The notes below the pieces were generated by a model, which saw only the letters and a list, made by a program, of their open reading frames with translations, ran no database searches and was not told where the DNA came from. Shown piece after piece: positions 23,269 through 31,908 of a stretch of 64,000 nucleotides of DNA. The stretch's first letter is position 1, and each line of letters opens with the position of its first letter. The DNA is taken from the NCBI GenBank assembly GCA_018377235.1, contig JAGZZT010000004.1, positions 124,001 through 188,000 of the forward strand, read 5' to 3'. Source of the DNA: Clostridium sp. Its GTDB lineage: Bacteria > Bacillota > Clostridia > Lachnospirales > Lachnospiraceae. Position numbers and translations under genes: made by a program.

Positions 23269-24516
23269 TTAAATCAGGCTTCCATAGATCTCTGCCGGAA
23301 CATAGGCTTCCACCTGTATTCCATCTTCTGTGTACTCTTCCCGCAGAAGCTCTCCATACTTTCTGACAGACTGGATTTTTCCGGCCTCTGCGTAGGAAAA
23401 TACCTTTTTCAGATATACTCTGCGGCTTCGCAGAATTCCCTCCAGCGTCTCTAACAGATCCGGGATTCCCTCTCCTGTTTTAGCAGAAATTTTTACCTGG
23501 AAGTCAGAACTGAAATCCCTTAAAATCACGTCCCCTGCCAGCTTATCCATCTTGTTAAAGACTGTGACTATGGTTTTATCCTTGATTTCCAACTGTCTGA
23601 GAGTCTCGTACACAATATGGATCTGAGTGTCCAGCTGAGGATTCGACACGTCCGCCACATGGAGGATAATATCGCTGTAGCGGGCTTCCTCCAGAGTGCT
23701 CTTAAAGGCCTCTATCAGGTTGTGAGGCAGCTTTCTGATAAAACCGACCGTATCCGTCAGAAGAAGATTCTGGCCGCTGGGAAGCTTAAGCATCCTGGTA
23801 GTGGGATCCAGAGTAGCGAACAGCTTGTCCTCTGCCAGAATTCCTGCGTCCGTCAGATAATTGAGAAGCGTAGACTTCCCGGCATTAGTATACCCCACAA
23901 TAGCCGCTGACACGGTACAGTCCCTGTCTCTCTGCTGTCTGGCTACCTCCCTGTGGCGCTTTACATCTTCCAGCTCCGCTTTCAGCTGTCCGATCCGCTC
24001 ATGGATCAGGCGCCGGTCTGACTCCAGCTTTTTCTCTCCAGGTCCCCTTGTTCCAATTCCGCCTCCCAGACGTGAAAGAGAGTTTCTAAGGCCTACCAGT
24101 CTGGCCGCCCGGTAACGCAGCTGAGCCAGCTCCACCTGGATTTTTCCCTCCCTTGTCACTGCATGGGAGGCAAAAATATCGAGAATCACCATAGTTCTGT
24201 CCATAACCTTCGTCTGAAGTGCGTCCTCCAGATTCCGAAGCTGGGCCGGGCTCAGTTCGTCATCGCAGACGACGCCTGTGGCCTGAAGAGCCAAAACCCG
24301 CTCTCTGACCTCTTCTATTTTTCCCTTTCCCAGATAAGTTCCCGGGTGAACCCTTTCCCGGTTCTGAATAATCCGATCCACGGCCTGTGCTCCTGCTGTT
24401 TTTACCAGTTCTGCCAGCTCATCCACCGACTCTTCTGTGTCATCCCCATCTCCTGTGCTGACAGCCACCAGGATCACTCGCTCCTCTTCTTCCCGCATAT
24501 CATACAGCTCCGCCAT
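23269..24516 (-). CDS. hflX: Ribosome-associated GTPase HflX
   Basis: HflX splits stalled 70S ribosomes during stress. The N-terminal HflX domain (HPGTYLGKGKIEEV, SPAQLRNLEDAL) is followed by the glycine-rich linker LGGGIGTRGPGEKKLE and a G domain with G1 GYTNAGKST, G3 DTVGF and G4 NKMD. ATG 24516 is behind AAAAGGAGTGTGAAA, giving 415 aa. It is transcribed toward nrdD on the same strand but separated from it by the NrdR-box region. Confidence 0.93.
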   Translation of the reverse strand: MAELYDMREEEERVILVAVSTGDGDDTEESVDELAELVKTAGAQAVDRIIQNRERVHPGTYLGKGKIEEVRERVLALQATGVVCDDELSPAQLRNLEDALQTKVMDRTMVILDIFASHAVTREGKIQVELAQLRYRAARLVGLRNSLSRLGGGIGTRGPGEKKLESDRRLIHERIGQLKAELEDVKRHREVARQQRDRDCTVSAAIVGYTNAGKSTLLNYLTDAGILAEDKLFATLDPTTRMLKLPSGQNLLLTDTVGFIRKLPHNLIEAFKSTLEEARYSDIILHVADVSNPQLDTQIHIVYETLRQLEIKDKTIVTVFNKMDKLAGDVILRDFSSDFQVKISAKTGEGIPDLLETLEGILRSRRVYLKKVFSYAEAGKIQSVRKYGELLREEYTEDGIQVEAYVPAEIYGSLI

Positions 24517-24651
24517 TTTCACACTCCTTTTCCTGTTTTCTTCTTGTCTATGCTATGCCTGCCTCTTTTTCAGACTTCTTTTTTCATCCTCTGGCGCCAG
24601 ATTTTTCCCAAAGCCAGAGCACCGAAAGACGCCTGGCAGAAAGTGCCTGCG

Positions 24652-25572
24652 CTACCGGCTCTCCAGAAACAGAATCTCTCTTTCTATTTCAGGAGTAGAA
24701 CCATAATCAGAGACATAAGTGTTCAAAAGCTCCAGCGCCTTCTCAAAATTTCCTTTATACTCATAGGCAGCTGCTTCATTATACTTCAAATCCGGCATTT
24801 TCACCTCATCCTGCAGCGTCATCCCCTTTTCAAAATAGGAAATGGCCTCGTCATATTTCTCTGCCGCCATCATGCAGAGCCCCATCCGGTTACACAGATC
24901 TGCCGTCAGACCGGAGCTGGACGCTCCCTCATAGAAGCTCATAGCTTCCTCATACTGTCCTTGATCCTCATAGGCCTTTCCTATGGCTGACAAAGCCAGA
25001 GAACGTCCTGCCTCCTCCTCTGGGGAGAGGACAGCTTCGTGGATAGACTTCTGTCCCGGATCTACCGAGGCTGGGCCGGATTCGGTCTCCTGCTTTCCAT
25101 CTTCAGTTTTTTCGTCCTTATTTTCAGATGTCTTCGTCTCATCTGCTGTTTTCTTTTGCTCCGAAGTTTTCCCGGCAATTTCTCCCTGAGCTTTCTCATA
25201 GGCCTCTACCGCCTCTGGCAAATTTCCGGCCAGAGCGTGAGATGCTGCCCCATAATATAAATATTCCCTCTTTCCCTCGTCTACATCCGCTAAAATATCA
25301 TAGGTATGAGCGGCAGCCTGGTAATCCTCTGTCAGATACTCTGCCTCGGCTCTGTATTTCAGCACATCCAGCTCAAATGCGCCTACTATTCCGTCCGCCT
25401 CGGACAGTGCTCTGTCAAAGGAAGCGATAGCCTCCTCATAATTTTTCTGATTCAACTGCTCAATGCCGGACATCCTGGCTTCCCTGGCCTCTTTTGAATC
25501 CCCGCAGCCGGTCAGCAAAAGAACTGACGATACTGCGGCCAGCGCGCGGCAAAGCTGTCTGTATCTCCTCAT
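24652..25572 (-). CDS. TPR-repeat lipoprotein
   Basis: A lipoprotein signal (MRRYRQLCRALAAVSSVLLL, lipobox LTGC with the cysteine near residue 23) precedes several tetratricopeptide repeats (NQKNYEEAIASFDRAL; EDYQAAAHTYDIL; DQGQYEEAMSFYEGA; EKYDEAISYFEKG; GNFEKALELLNTY). An acidic, Lys/Glu-rich low-complexity linker lies between the two repeat groups. ATG 25572 follows AGGGGAGACTCGA, giving 306 aa. It probably faces the outside of the membrane and scaffolds a protein complex; the partner is not evident. Confidence 0.85.
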   Translation of the reverse strand: MRRYRQLCRALAAVSSVLLLTGCGDSKEAREARMSGIEQLNQKNYEEAIASFDRALSEADGIVGAFELDVLKYRAEAEYLTEDYQAAAHTYDILADVDEGKREYLYYGAASHALAGNLPEAVEAYEKAQGEIAGKTSEQKKTADETKTSENKDEKTEDGKQETESGPASVDPGQKSIHEAVLSPEEEAGRSLALSAIGKAYEDQGQYEEAMSFYEGASSSGLTADLCNRMGLCMMAAEKYDEAISYFEKGMTLQDEVKMPDLKYNEAAAYEYKGNFEKALELLNTYVSDYGSTPEIEREILFLESR

Positions 25573-25667
25573 TCGAGTCTCCCCTCTGCCCTTACAAACT
25601 TCCTGTTGTTTCATAGAACAATCTGACGTCTCTTCCAGCCCTTCTCTTTCCCGGCTGTCTCTTTGCT

Positions 25668-26099
25668 CTAGTTCGTTCCTGTGCTTCCGTGGCCGCCCCT
25701 GTCCTGATTTCCCAGAGTATCCGTTTCCTCAAAAGAGAAGGCCGGCTGATGCTCCATAATGCGGAACTGACAGATTCTGTCATTTACATGGATCATCGTA
25801 TCTCTCAGGGCGTAGGCTGGAAAAAACCACTGATCATTGTCTCCGCAGTAGGTCTCGTCAATCACGCCCATATGGTTGGTCTGAATCACGCCAAAATTTT
25901 TAAAGGTACTGCTTCTTGGAACTACATGAGCCTCATAGCCTCTGGGAAGCTCCATGGCCACGCCAAGGGGAATCAGGGCAAACTCTCCCGCTTTCAGTTC
26001 CACATCCCTGGCAGCCCGCAGATCCATCCAGTCCGATTTTCCATCTATATAGCATAATTTATCAATTTTATCTGTAAAATATTTAATTTTGATTTTCAT
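25668..26099 (-). CDS. dut: dUTP diphosphatase
   Basis: The trimeric dUTPase hydrolyses dUTP to dUMP and keeps uracil out of DNA. All five family motifs can be placed in its 143 residues: SDWMDLRAA (1), VPRSSTFKNFG (2), GVIDETYCGDNDQW (3), NDRICQFRI (4) and the C-terminal DRGGHGSTGTN (5). It lies between the TPR lipoprotein and the anaerobic reductase operon, grouping dNTP metabolism genes. Confidence 0.95.
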   Translation of the reverse strand: MKIKIKYFTDKIDKLCYIDGKSDWMDLRAARDVELKAGEFALIPLGVAMELPRGYEAHVVPRSSTFKNFGVIQTNHMGVIDETYCGDNDQWFFPAYALRDTMIHVNDRICQFRIMEHQPAFSFEETDTLGNQDRGGHGSTGTN

Positions 26100-26203
26100 C
26101 CTTTTCTGGTTCCTCTCTCTTGTTTTCCTGCGCCTTTAAAGGTCTCTGCTATTTTACCATTTCACGGTGAGAATGTCACGAAATTTCTGTGGGGAGACAA
26201 GGT

Positions 26204-26242
26204 GAAAAGGGGCGGCCGCGCCGTCTGAAACGGCCGGCCGCC
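26204..26242 (-). terminator. GC-rich terminator downstream of nrdG
   Basis: GGCGGCCG at 26211-26218 pairs with CGGCCGCC at 26235-26242, extended by CCGT/ACGG; on the minus strand it is followed by CCCCTTTT. It lies about 50 bp after the nrdG stop. Confidence 0.65.
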
Positions 26243-26294
26243 TAAAGGCTGCATTCTATCTATGTGTTATATATGTATTCTATGGTGCAGGACG

Positions 26295-26786
26295 CTACCT
26301 GCAGTGAAGCGTTACTTCTCCGCTCTCCAGAGATTTCTTTACATCAATAACTCTCTGGTTAGTGCTGCCTCTCCAGAAGGCGTCCTCATCCTTCAGCGCT
26401 TCCACAAAGCGGCCGTCTACCAGCACGTCAGCCAGTCCAATATAAGGAAGAGCCTTCACCTGATCCCACTCATAACCTGTGTAAAGCCAGATGGTCTTAT
26501 CCGGAAACTTCTCCCTTATCTCCTTCATCAGAGCCCCTGTCTCCTCCCGGTTCGCCGGGTGAAGCGGATCTCCGCCGCTTAAAGTCACGCCGGAAATATA
26601 AGGTTTCTCAAGTTCCGCAAACAGCTCTGCCCTGGCCTCCTCATCAAAAGGAAGCCCTCCTTCTATATCCCAGGTAACGGGATTCTGGCAGCCCTTACAG
26701 CCATGGCAGCAGCCTGCCACCCATAACACTGCCCGGAGTCCGTCACCGTTTAACATATCATCCTTCGTTATATTGTGATAACGCAT
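26295..26786 (-). CDS. nrdG: Anaerobic ribonucleotide reductase activating protein
   Basis: This radical-SAM activase installs the glycyl radical on NrdD. The 4Fe-4S motif is GCCHGCKGC (C-x3-C-x2-C) near residue 30 and the SAM-binding GGDP is in SGVTLSGGDPLHPANRE. ATG 26786 (MRYHNITK) is typical for the family and gives 163 aa, although its ribosome binding site (GAGAGGACGGAACG) is only fair. It lies 43 bp after the 710-residue nrdD and is cotranscribed with it. Confidence 0.93.
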   Translation of the reverse strand: MRYHNITKDDMLNGDGLRAVLWVAGCCHGCKGCQNPVTWDIEGGLPFDEEARAELFAELEKPYISGVTLSGGDPLHPANREETGALMKEIREKFPDKTIWLYTGYEWDQVKALPYIGLADVLVDGRFVEALKDEDAFWRGSTNQRVIDVKKSLESGEVTLHCR

Positions 26787-26829
26787 CGTTCCGTCCTCTC
26801 TCCCTTTCCTCAGCCTGCGCGGCCGGATT

Positions 26830-28962
26830 TTACATGGATTTGCGTTCAGCGATCTCCGCCATCTTCGCATCATTTAACCGGGTATCTCCCTTTACGCGGG
26901 AGTAACTTAAATACCCGTTCATTCTGTCAATCTTCGTCAGATTCCTGCTGCCGCATTTAGGGCAGACATCCATATTCAGTTCCTCATAGCCGCAGTCGTC
27001 ACAATAGGACAGGGACAGATTCACACCTTCGTAAAAGCCCATCTTCATAGCCCTGCGCACCAGAGTACGGATGGCATCTGTATTATAGGCAATCGGATAT
27101 TTCACATACTGGATTTTGCCGCCGTTTGACAGTTCCCAGAAGCGGTATTCCAGATCCTGCTTCTGGATCGGCGTAATGTCCTCCGTCACATGGCAGTGGA
27201 ATCCGTTGCTCACATACTCCCTGTCGGAGACGTTCTCAATAATGCCGTACTTCTTTCTGAACTGCTTCACCTGAAGGCCGCACAGGTTCTCCGCCGGAGT
27301 AGCGTAAATGGCGTAAAGATTTCCGTCCTCTTTCTTGAACTGATTCACCTTTTCGTTGATATGCTCTAACACCTCCAGGGCAAACTGGCCGTCTTCCACC
27401 AGAGACTTGCCGTTGTAAAGCTCCTGAAGCTCGTTAAAGGCAGTAATTCCAAAGGATGCTGTCGCTGTCTTGAGAAGAGGCTTAATCTTATCGTGAAGGC
27501 CCAGGTGACCGCCGTAGAAGCCGCCTTCGCAGTAAGCTAACGGGTTCGTGGAGGCTCTCATCTCGCCCAGATAAGCGTAGGTGCGAATATGAATCTTTCT
27601 GATCAGCTCCAGATAATAGTCCAGAACCTCATAGAAATCCCTGCTTTCCTGTCTGGCCTTGGCTAAAATCATAGGCAGGTGAAGGCTTACTACGCCTACA
27701 TTAAAGCGGCCTACAAAACGCGGTACGTCCGTCTCGTCCGCCGGCTCCATGCCGCCCTTCTCATACCACGGGGAGAGGAAAGCCCTGCATCCCATTGGGG
27801 AAATAATCCTGCCGTATTTCTTGTACATGCTGGCAATGTAGCCCTCTCCTGTCAGGGACAGCCAGTCAGGGTACATAGTCTTGGAAGAGCAGCGGATTCC
27901 CGCCTCAAATACGTCCTCCAGCTCCTTTCCAGGTCCGTGTAAATTTTCATCGTACAGGAATACTAATTTGGGGAAAAGCACCGGCTTCTTATGCCCATCC
28001 TTCCCCTGTCCCTTTCTGCGCACATCCAGCATCGTGATGGTAGCCATCTTAGCGAAGAGGCTTCTGCCAGTTCCGGCTGTCATGGTAATAAACGGATAAT
28101 CGCCGCGGCTGGATGAAACGGAATTAAACTTATACTCCCAGCCCTGGAAGCCCTGCTCCATGTCTCTCTTGATATCTGCCCAGGCTACCTCCTCTGCCTT
28201 CTCCCGGCTAAGGCCCAGTCCCTCGTACTTTTCAATATATTTTGCATAGGACTTTTCTGCATAGGGAGCCAGAATCTCCTCCACGCTCGGAACCGTAAAG
28301 CCGCCGTACTGCTGGCTGGCTGCGCTCAAGACGATATCTCCGATTACATCGAAGGCCACGTCCAGAGTCTTCGGCTCGTTGTACCAGAGATTTCCCATCT
28401 CAAAGCCCCCGGTCAGAACTGTCTTCACATCAAAAAGACAGCAGTTCATGGTGTCGCGGCGGGCAGACATATCATGAATGTAAAGATACCCGTCACGACA
28501 GGCCTGAAGCTCCTCCACTGTCATAAAGAACTTTTTATAAAGCTCCTTATTCAGCTCATTGAAAATCAGACTGCGCTTGGTGGACACAAGGGCGCTGTCT
28601 GTATTGGAATTTTCCTTATCTCCAATATACATAATAGACTGGCTCTTTTTATAAACCTCGTCTAACATCTGAACAAAGTCCTGCTTGTAATTGCGGTAGT
28701 CCCGGTAGCTCTTAGCCACCAGCGGGTTGACCCTCTCTAACGCTCCCTCTACCAGGTTGTGCATACGGGCAATGGGAATCTCAGCCACTCCCAGTTCCTG
28801 AGCCTTCTCCTCCACAAACTGACAGATAAAATTCAGCTCTGCCTGTGAAAACTGAATCATAGCTCTCTCTGCCGATTTGTTCACAGCCACAACCACCTTC
28901 TGCACATTAAAGTCTTCCCTGGTTCCGTCTTTTTTGATTACTTTTATTTCAGCACACTTCAT
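26830..28962 (-). CDS. nrdD: Class III anaerobic ribonucleotide reductase, second copy
   Basis: The enzyme reduces ribonucleoside triphosphates anaerobically. ATP-cone: KVIKKDGTREDFNVQKVV. The barrel region includes GFQGWEYKFNSVSSSRGDYP. The C-terminal zinc site is DDCGYEELNMDVCPKCGSR, and the glycyl radical loop is RMNGYLSYSRVKGD about 25 residues from the end. ATG 28962 follows GGGAGGAGAACCAGAGG, giving 710 aa. Unlike the copy at 20.7 kb it lacks the redoxin domain and is followed directly by nrdG. NrdR-like boxes stand upstream. The two copies probably use different electron donors. Confidence 0.93.
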   Translation of the reverse strand: MKCAEIKVIKKDGTREDFNVQKVVVAVNKSAERAMIQFSQAELNFICQFVEEKAQELGVAEIPIARMHNLVEGALERVNPLVAKSYRDYRNYKQDFVQMLDEVYKKSQSIMYIGDKENSNTDSALVSTKRSLIFNELNKELYKKFFMTVEELQACRDGYLYIHDMSARRDTMNCCLFDVKTVLTGGFEMGNLWYNEPKTLDVAFDVIGDIVLSAASQQYGGFTVPSVEEILAPYAEKSYAKYIEKYEGLGLSREKAEEVAWADIKRDMEQGFQGWEYKFNSVSSSRGDYPFITMTAGTGRSLFAKMATITMLDVRRKGQGKDGHKKPVLFPKLVFLYDENLHGPGKELEDVFEAGIRCSSKTMYPDWLSLTGEGYIASMYKKYGRIISPMGCRAFLSPWYEKGGMEPADETDVPRFVGRFNVGVVSLHLPMILAKARQESRDFYEVLDYYLELIRKIHIRTYAYLGEMRASTNPLAYCEGGFYGGHLGLHDKIKPLLKTATASFGITAFNELQELYNGKSLVEDGQFALEVLEHINEKVNQFKKEDGNLYAIYATPAENLCGLQVKQFRKKYGIIENVSDREYVSNGFHCHVTEDITPIQKQDLEYRFWELSNGGKIQYVKYPIAYNTDAIRTLVRRAMKMGFYEGVNLSLSYCDDCGYEELNMDVCPKCGSRNLTKIDRMNGYLSYSRVKGDTRLNDAKMAEIAERKSM

Positions 28963-29044
28963 CCTCTGGTTCTCCTCCCTCGCTTTTTGAATAACCGGAC
29001 AGCTGAAAAGCTCTTCCGGCTCTGTCTGACGCTTCCTGTCACAG

Positions 29045-29112
29045 ACACAAGATATTGTATACAAAAGACTATATTTAGTCTCATTTTTAACATCCGGCAC
29101 AATATACTGTGT
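29045..29112. promoter_or_regulatory. Three NrdR-like boxes upstream of nrdD-nrdG
   Basis: ACACAAGATATTGTAT (29045-29060), AGACTATATTTAGTCT (29066-29081) and GCACAATATACTGTGT (29097-29112) all resemble the NrdR palindrome. The second and third are separated by exactly 15 bp, the known spacing for paired NrdR binding. Confidence 0.6.
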
Positions 29113-29231
29113 TATGCCTGAACCATATCGTATCATCTGCCCCCATGGAAGTCAATAGCCATTTTCCTTCAAAAAGCTCTTGACAAGCCGCAAAGCCCCA
29201 GTCTGTGCGGAGTACAGCCTCCGGAATTTTT

Positions 29232-29951
29232 TTACGGCTCCTGCGTCTGTCCGCCTGTCTGTCCTCCCGCCTTCTCTCCAGTCTTCTCTTCCGTTGTCTC
29301 CTCAGCCTTTTCCTCCTGGTTTTTCTCCGTCCCGCTTTCAGATGACGCGGCGGCCTCCAAAACGGCCTGCAGTTCTTCATCGTTCATCTGAAGCTCTTCC
29401 TCCACCTCCAGCTTAAACTCGTCCAGCTGCTCCGGATCTATCACTGGAAGCTCTTCCATGCTGCCCACTCCAAAGCGTCGCAAAAACTCCTCTGTGGTTG
29501 CAAACAGAGCCGGACGTCCAGGAGCATCCAGACGCCCTACCTCATACACCAGATTATACTCAATCAAACGATTGACTGCGTGATCTGATTTTACTCCGCG
29601 GATCTGCTCAATCTCTATCTTGGTAATGGGCTGCTTATATGCAATAATAGATAAGGTCTCCAGCACCACATCGGAAAGTGCCTGCTTCTTTGGCGCCTTG
29701 GCCACCCGGATCAGGTTTTCATAATATTCTGCCTTTGTACACATCTGGAAGCTTCCAGAAAGCTCGATGACAGACAGCCCCCTTCCTTCTTCCCTGTACC
29801 TCTCCTGAAGCCTTGCCACTGCCGCCCTGGTTTCCTCCTCACCTGTCTCAAGAGCCGCCGAAAGCTCCCTAAGCTCCACAGCTCTCCCCATGGTAAACAG
29901 TACTGCCTCTGCTGCCGCCTCCTGCCTTAAAAGCCTGTCCTTCTCTTCCAT
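29232..29951 (-). CDS. scpB: Segregation and condensation protein B
   Basis: ScpB is the dimeric winged-helix subunit of the Smc-ScpAB condensin that organises the chromosome. Motifs: AAAEAVLFTMGRAVELREL (first winged helix) and VLETLSIIAYKQPITKIEIE (second). The C-terminal tail after about residue 190 is an acidic low-complexity extension rich in Glu, Thr and Gly (EKAEETTEEKTGEKAGGQTG), longer than usual. It follows scpA by 68 bp on the same strand. Confidence 0.93.
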   Translation of the reverse strand: MEEKDRLLRQEAAAEAVLFTMGRAVELRELSAALETGEEETRAAVARLQERYREEGRGLSVIELSGSFQMCTKAEYYENLIRVAKAPKKQALSDVVLETLSIIAYKQPITKIEIEQIRGVKSDHAVNRLIEYNLVYEVGRLDAPGRPALFATTEEFLRRFGVGSMEELPVIDPEQLDEFKLEVEEELQMNDEELQAVLEAAASSESGTEKNQEEKAEETTEEKTGEKAGGQTGGQTQEP

Positions 29952-30019
29952 TCCCGATTCTCCCGCTATTTTTCTGCTCTGCTTAAACTCTCTGTTGTTA
30001 AAACAATATGCCCGCAGCC

Positions 30020-30814
30020 TTAATCTGCTGAGCTGAAATCATCAAAGTCAATCTCATCTGCCGTCCCCTCTGGCTCCAGAGATTCAATATACATATCGCT
30101 GTCCACTGTTTCCTGTGTCAGATAAATCTTTCCGATTTTCATCAGCTCCAGCACTGCCAAAAAAGTAACTACCGTCTCCATTTTCCCGGCTGTTCCTCCC
30201 AACATCTGGCGGAAACTGAAGTTCCTGTTCCTTCTCGCAAAACTCAGGACAAAAGAAAGCCGCTTTTTCAGGCTGACCGGCTCCCTGGCAATGGTTCCGA
30301 AGCCGCTGCGGACAGGATCTTTTTTATTTTCCCCCCGCTTAATCACAGACTCAAAAATCTCCTGCAGCTTCGCCAGAGTCAGTCCCTTTAAAAGCTCATC
30401 CAAATCCACAGGAGCTTCGTACTCAGCCACCTCCCTGGGAATCGTAGGCGCTTTAAAAAGGAGGCGCTCCGCGTCCTCCTCCATATCTTCCAGCTCCCTG
30501 GCCATAAACTTATACATCTTGTATTCCAAAAGACGGCGGACCAGCTCTGCTCTTGGATCCTCCTCCTCTTCCTCCGCCTTCTCTTCCCTGGGGAGAAGCA
30601 TTCTGGCCTTAATGTCCAGCAGCGTAGCCGCCATTACCAGAAATTCACTGACCAGATCCAAATCCTGGATATCCATATGGTTTACATAGTCCAGATACTG
30701 CTCTGTGATCGTGACAATCGGAATATCATAGATGCTTACCTTATTCTTCTCTATCAGATGCAGAAGCAGATCAAGAGGTCCCTCGAAATGCTCCAGCTTA
30801 TAGGAAATTCCCAT
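30020..30814 (-). CDS. scpA: Segregation and condensation protein A
   Basis: ScpA is the kleisin subunit that bridges Smc heads. The start MGISYKLEHFEGPLDLLLHL is the conserved kleisin N terminus; YDIPIVTITEQYLDYV follows, then an acidic linker, and a C-terminal winged helix (TVVTFLAVLELMKIGKIYL). ATG 30814 is preceded by AGAGAAGGATGGTGCGT, giving 264 aa; the frame runs 48 codons further upstream without a good start. It heads the scpA-scpB operon. Confidence 0.93.
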   Translation of the reverse strand: MGISYKLEHFEGPLDLLLHLIEKNKVSIYDIPIVTITEQYLDYVNHMDIQDLDLVSEFLVMAATLLDIKARMLLPREEKAEEEEEDPRAELVRRLLEYKMYKFMARELEDMEEDAERLLFKAPTIPREVAEYEAPVDLDELLKGLTLAKLQEIFESVIKRGENKKDPVRSGFGTIAREPVSLKKRLSFVLSFARRNRNFSFRQMLGGTAGKMETVVTFLAVLELMKIGKIYLTQETVDSDMYIESLEPEGTADEIDFDDFSSAD

Positions 30815-30919
30815 ACGCACCATCCTTCTCTTGCTTTGGCCGACAGCATCCTTCTGCACGGCCCATGGAATCCAAGTATAGCAGATTTGAAGGGTAAAGT
30901 AAACTGGCAGGAACTTAAC

Positions 30920-30978
30920 GGAAAAAAAGAAATTTTTCTTGTTCCACTTGAAAGTCACTGAAAAATTTCTTTCCTTCC
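30920..30978. repeat. Extragenic palindrome with conserved loop, copy 2
   Basis: A 19-bp stem with two mismatches (30920-30938 with 30960-30978) encloses TTGTTCCACTTGAAAGTCAC, nearly identical to the loop of the 13.2-kb copy although the stems differ in part. It lies between divergent genes, so it is not needed there as a terminator. Confidence 0.75.
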
Positions 30979-30998
30979 GTTCTTTCGCCCGTTTGTGG

Positions 30999-31185
30999 TA
31001 TAATATGAGTACTTAGCGAGGTCTTTTCGAGCTTAGTGAATGTGGTATAATAACTCTAAAATGCAGCTGTGCTGCGCACATCTGCCGCTGCCTTTGGCAG
31101 CTGAAACATTTTGTCGTTGCCATATCAGGTGAAAACAAATGTCTGCTTCGCAGCCGCTTGTTTTCCTGCTGATATGGTATATAAT
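30999..31185 (+). promoter_or_regulatory. Structured promoter/leader region of sdaAB
   Basis: Three TATAAT boxes (30999, 31046, 31180) occur in the 220 bp before sdaAB. Two imperfect hairpins lie between them: AAAATG-CAGCTG (31058-31069) with CAGCTG-aaa-CATTTT (31098-31112), and a stronger one, CCATATCAG/GAAAACAA (31120-31138) with TTGTTTTC/CTGATATGG (31158-31177). The last box has TTGTTT 16 bp upstream, so the second hairpin arm forms the promoter spacer. It could be an operator, an attenuating leader or a mobile palindrome. Confidence 0.5.
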
Positions 31186-31217
31186 AACTAAAACGCAAAT
31201 CATTCTGGAGGAACAGA

Positions 31218-31892
31218 TTGTCTATGACATTTATCAGTGTTTTCGACGTGCTGGGGCCGAACATGATCGGGCCGTCCAGCTCTCATACGGCCGGAGCCGC
31301 TTCTATTGCTCTCATGGCCAGAAAAATGTTTAACTGCCCCGTTGTGCGGGCTGACTTTACCCTGTACGGCTCCTTTGCCAGGACCTACCGGGGGCACGGC
31401 ACTGACCGCGCCCTTTTAGGAGGAATTATGGGCTTTTCCACTGACGACAAGAGAATTCCAGATTCCTTTTCTATTGCCAGGGAACGCGGAATTGAGTTTT
31501 CCTTTACCCCTAATGAAATCGAAACAGATGTACACCCCAATACAGTAGATATTGCCATGACCAGCGCCTCCGGACGCCAGATGAATGTCCGCGGCGAATC
31601 TCTGGGCGGCGGAAAAATCCGCATCACCCGCATTAATCAGGCAGAGGTAGATTTTTCCGGCGAATACAATACTCTGATCGTCATTCAGCGGGACAAGCAG
31701 GGTGTCATCGCCCACATTACAGGATGTCTCAGCAAAGCCAACGTAAATATCGCCTTTTTAAAGCTGTTTCGAGAGGCCAAGGGCAGCACTGCCTACAGTA
31801 TCGTGGAATTCGACGGTATTCTGCCCAAGGGCATTCCTGATGAAATCCGTAAAAATCCCAATGTAAAAGACGTTATGCTGATTGAACTGTAA
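31218..31892 (+). CDS. sdaAB: L-serine dehydratase, beta subunit
   Basis: The two-subunit iron-sulfur serine dehydratase turns L-serine into pyruvate and ammonia. The beta subunit shows FISVFDVLGPNMIGPSSSHT at the N terminus and a C-terminal ACT domain (LIVIQRDKQGVIAHITGCLS). The start is TTG 31218, 6 nt after GGAGGAACAGA; ATG 31224 is the alternative. Length 224 aa is typical. The alpha gene follows 16 bp downstream. Confidence 0.93.
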   Translation: MSMTFISVFDVLGPNMIGPSSSHTAGAASIALMARKMFNCPVVRADFTLYGSFARTYRGHGTDRALLGGIMGFSTDDKRIPDSFSIARERGIEFSFTPNEIETDVHPNTVDIAMTSASGRQMNVRGESLGGGKIRITRINQAEVDFSGEYNTLIVIQRDKQGVIAHITGCLSKANVNIAFLKLFREAKGSTAYSIVEFDGILPKGIPDEIRKNPNVKDVMLIEL

Positions 31893-31908
31893 GGAGGTGA
31901 CTGCTGAT

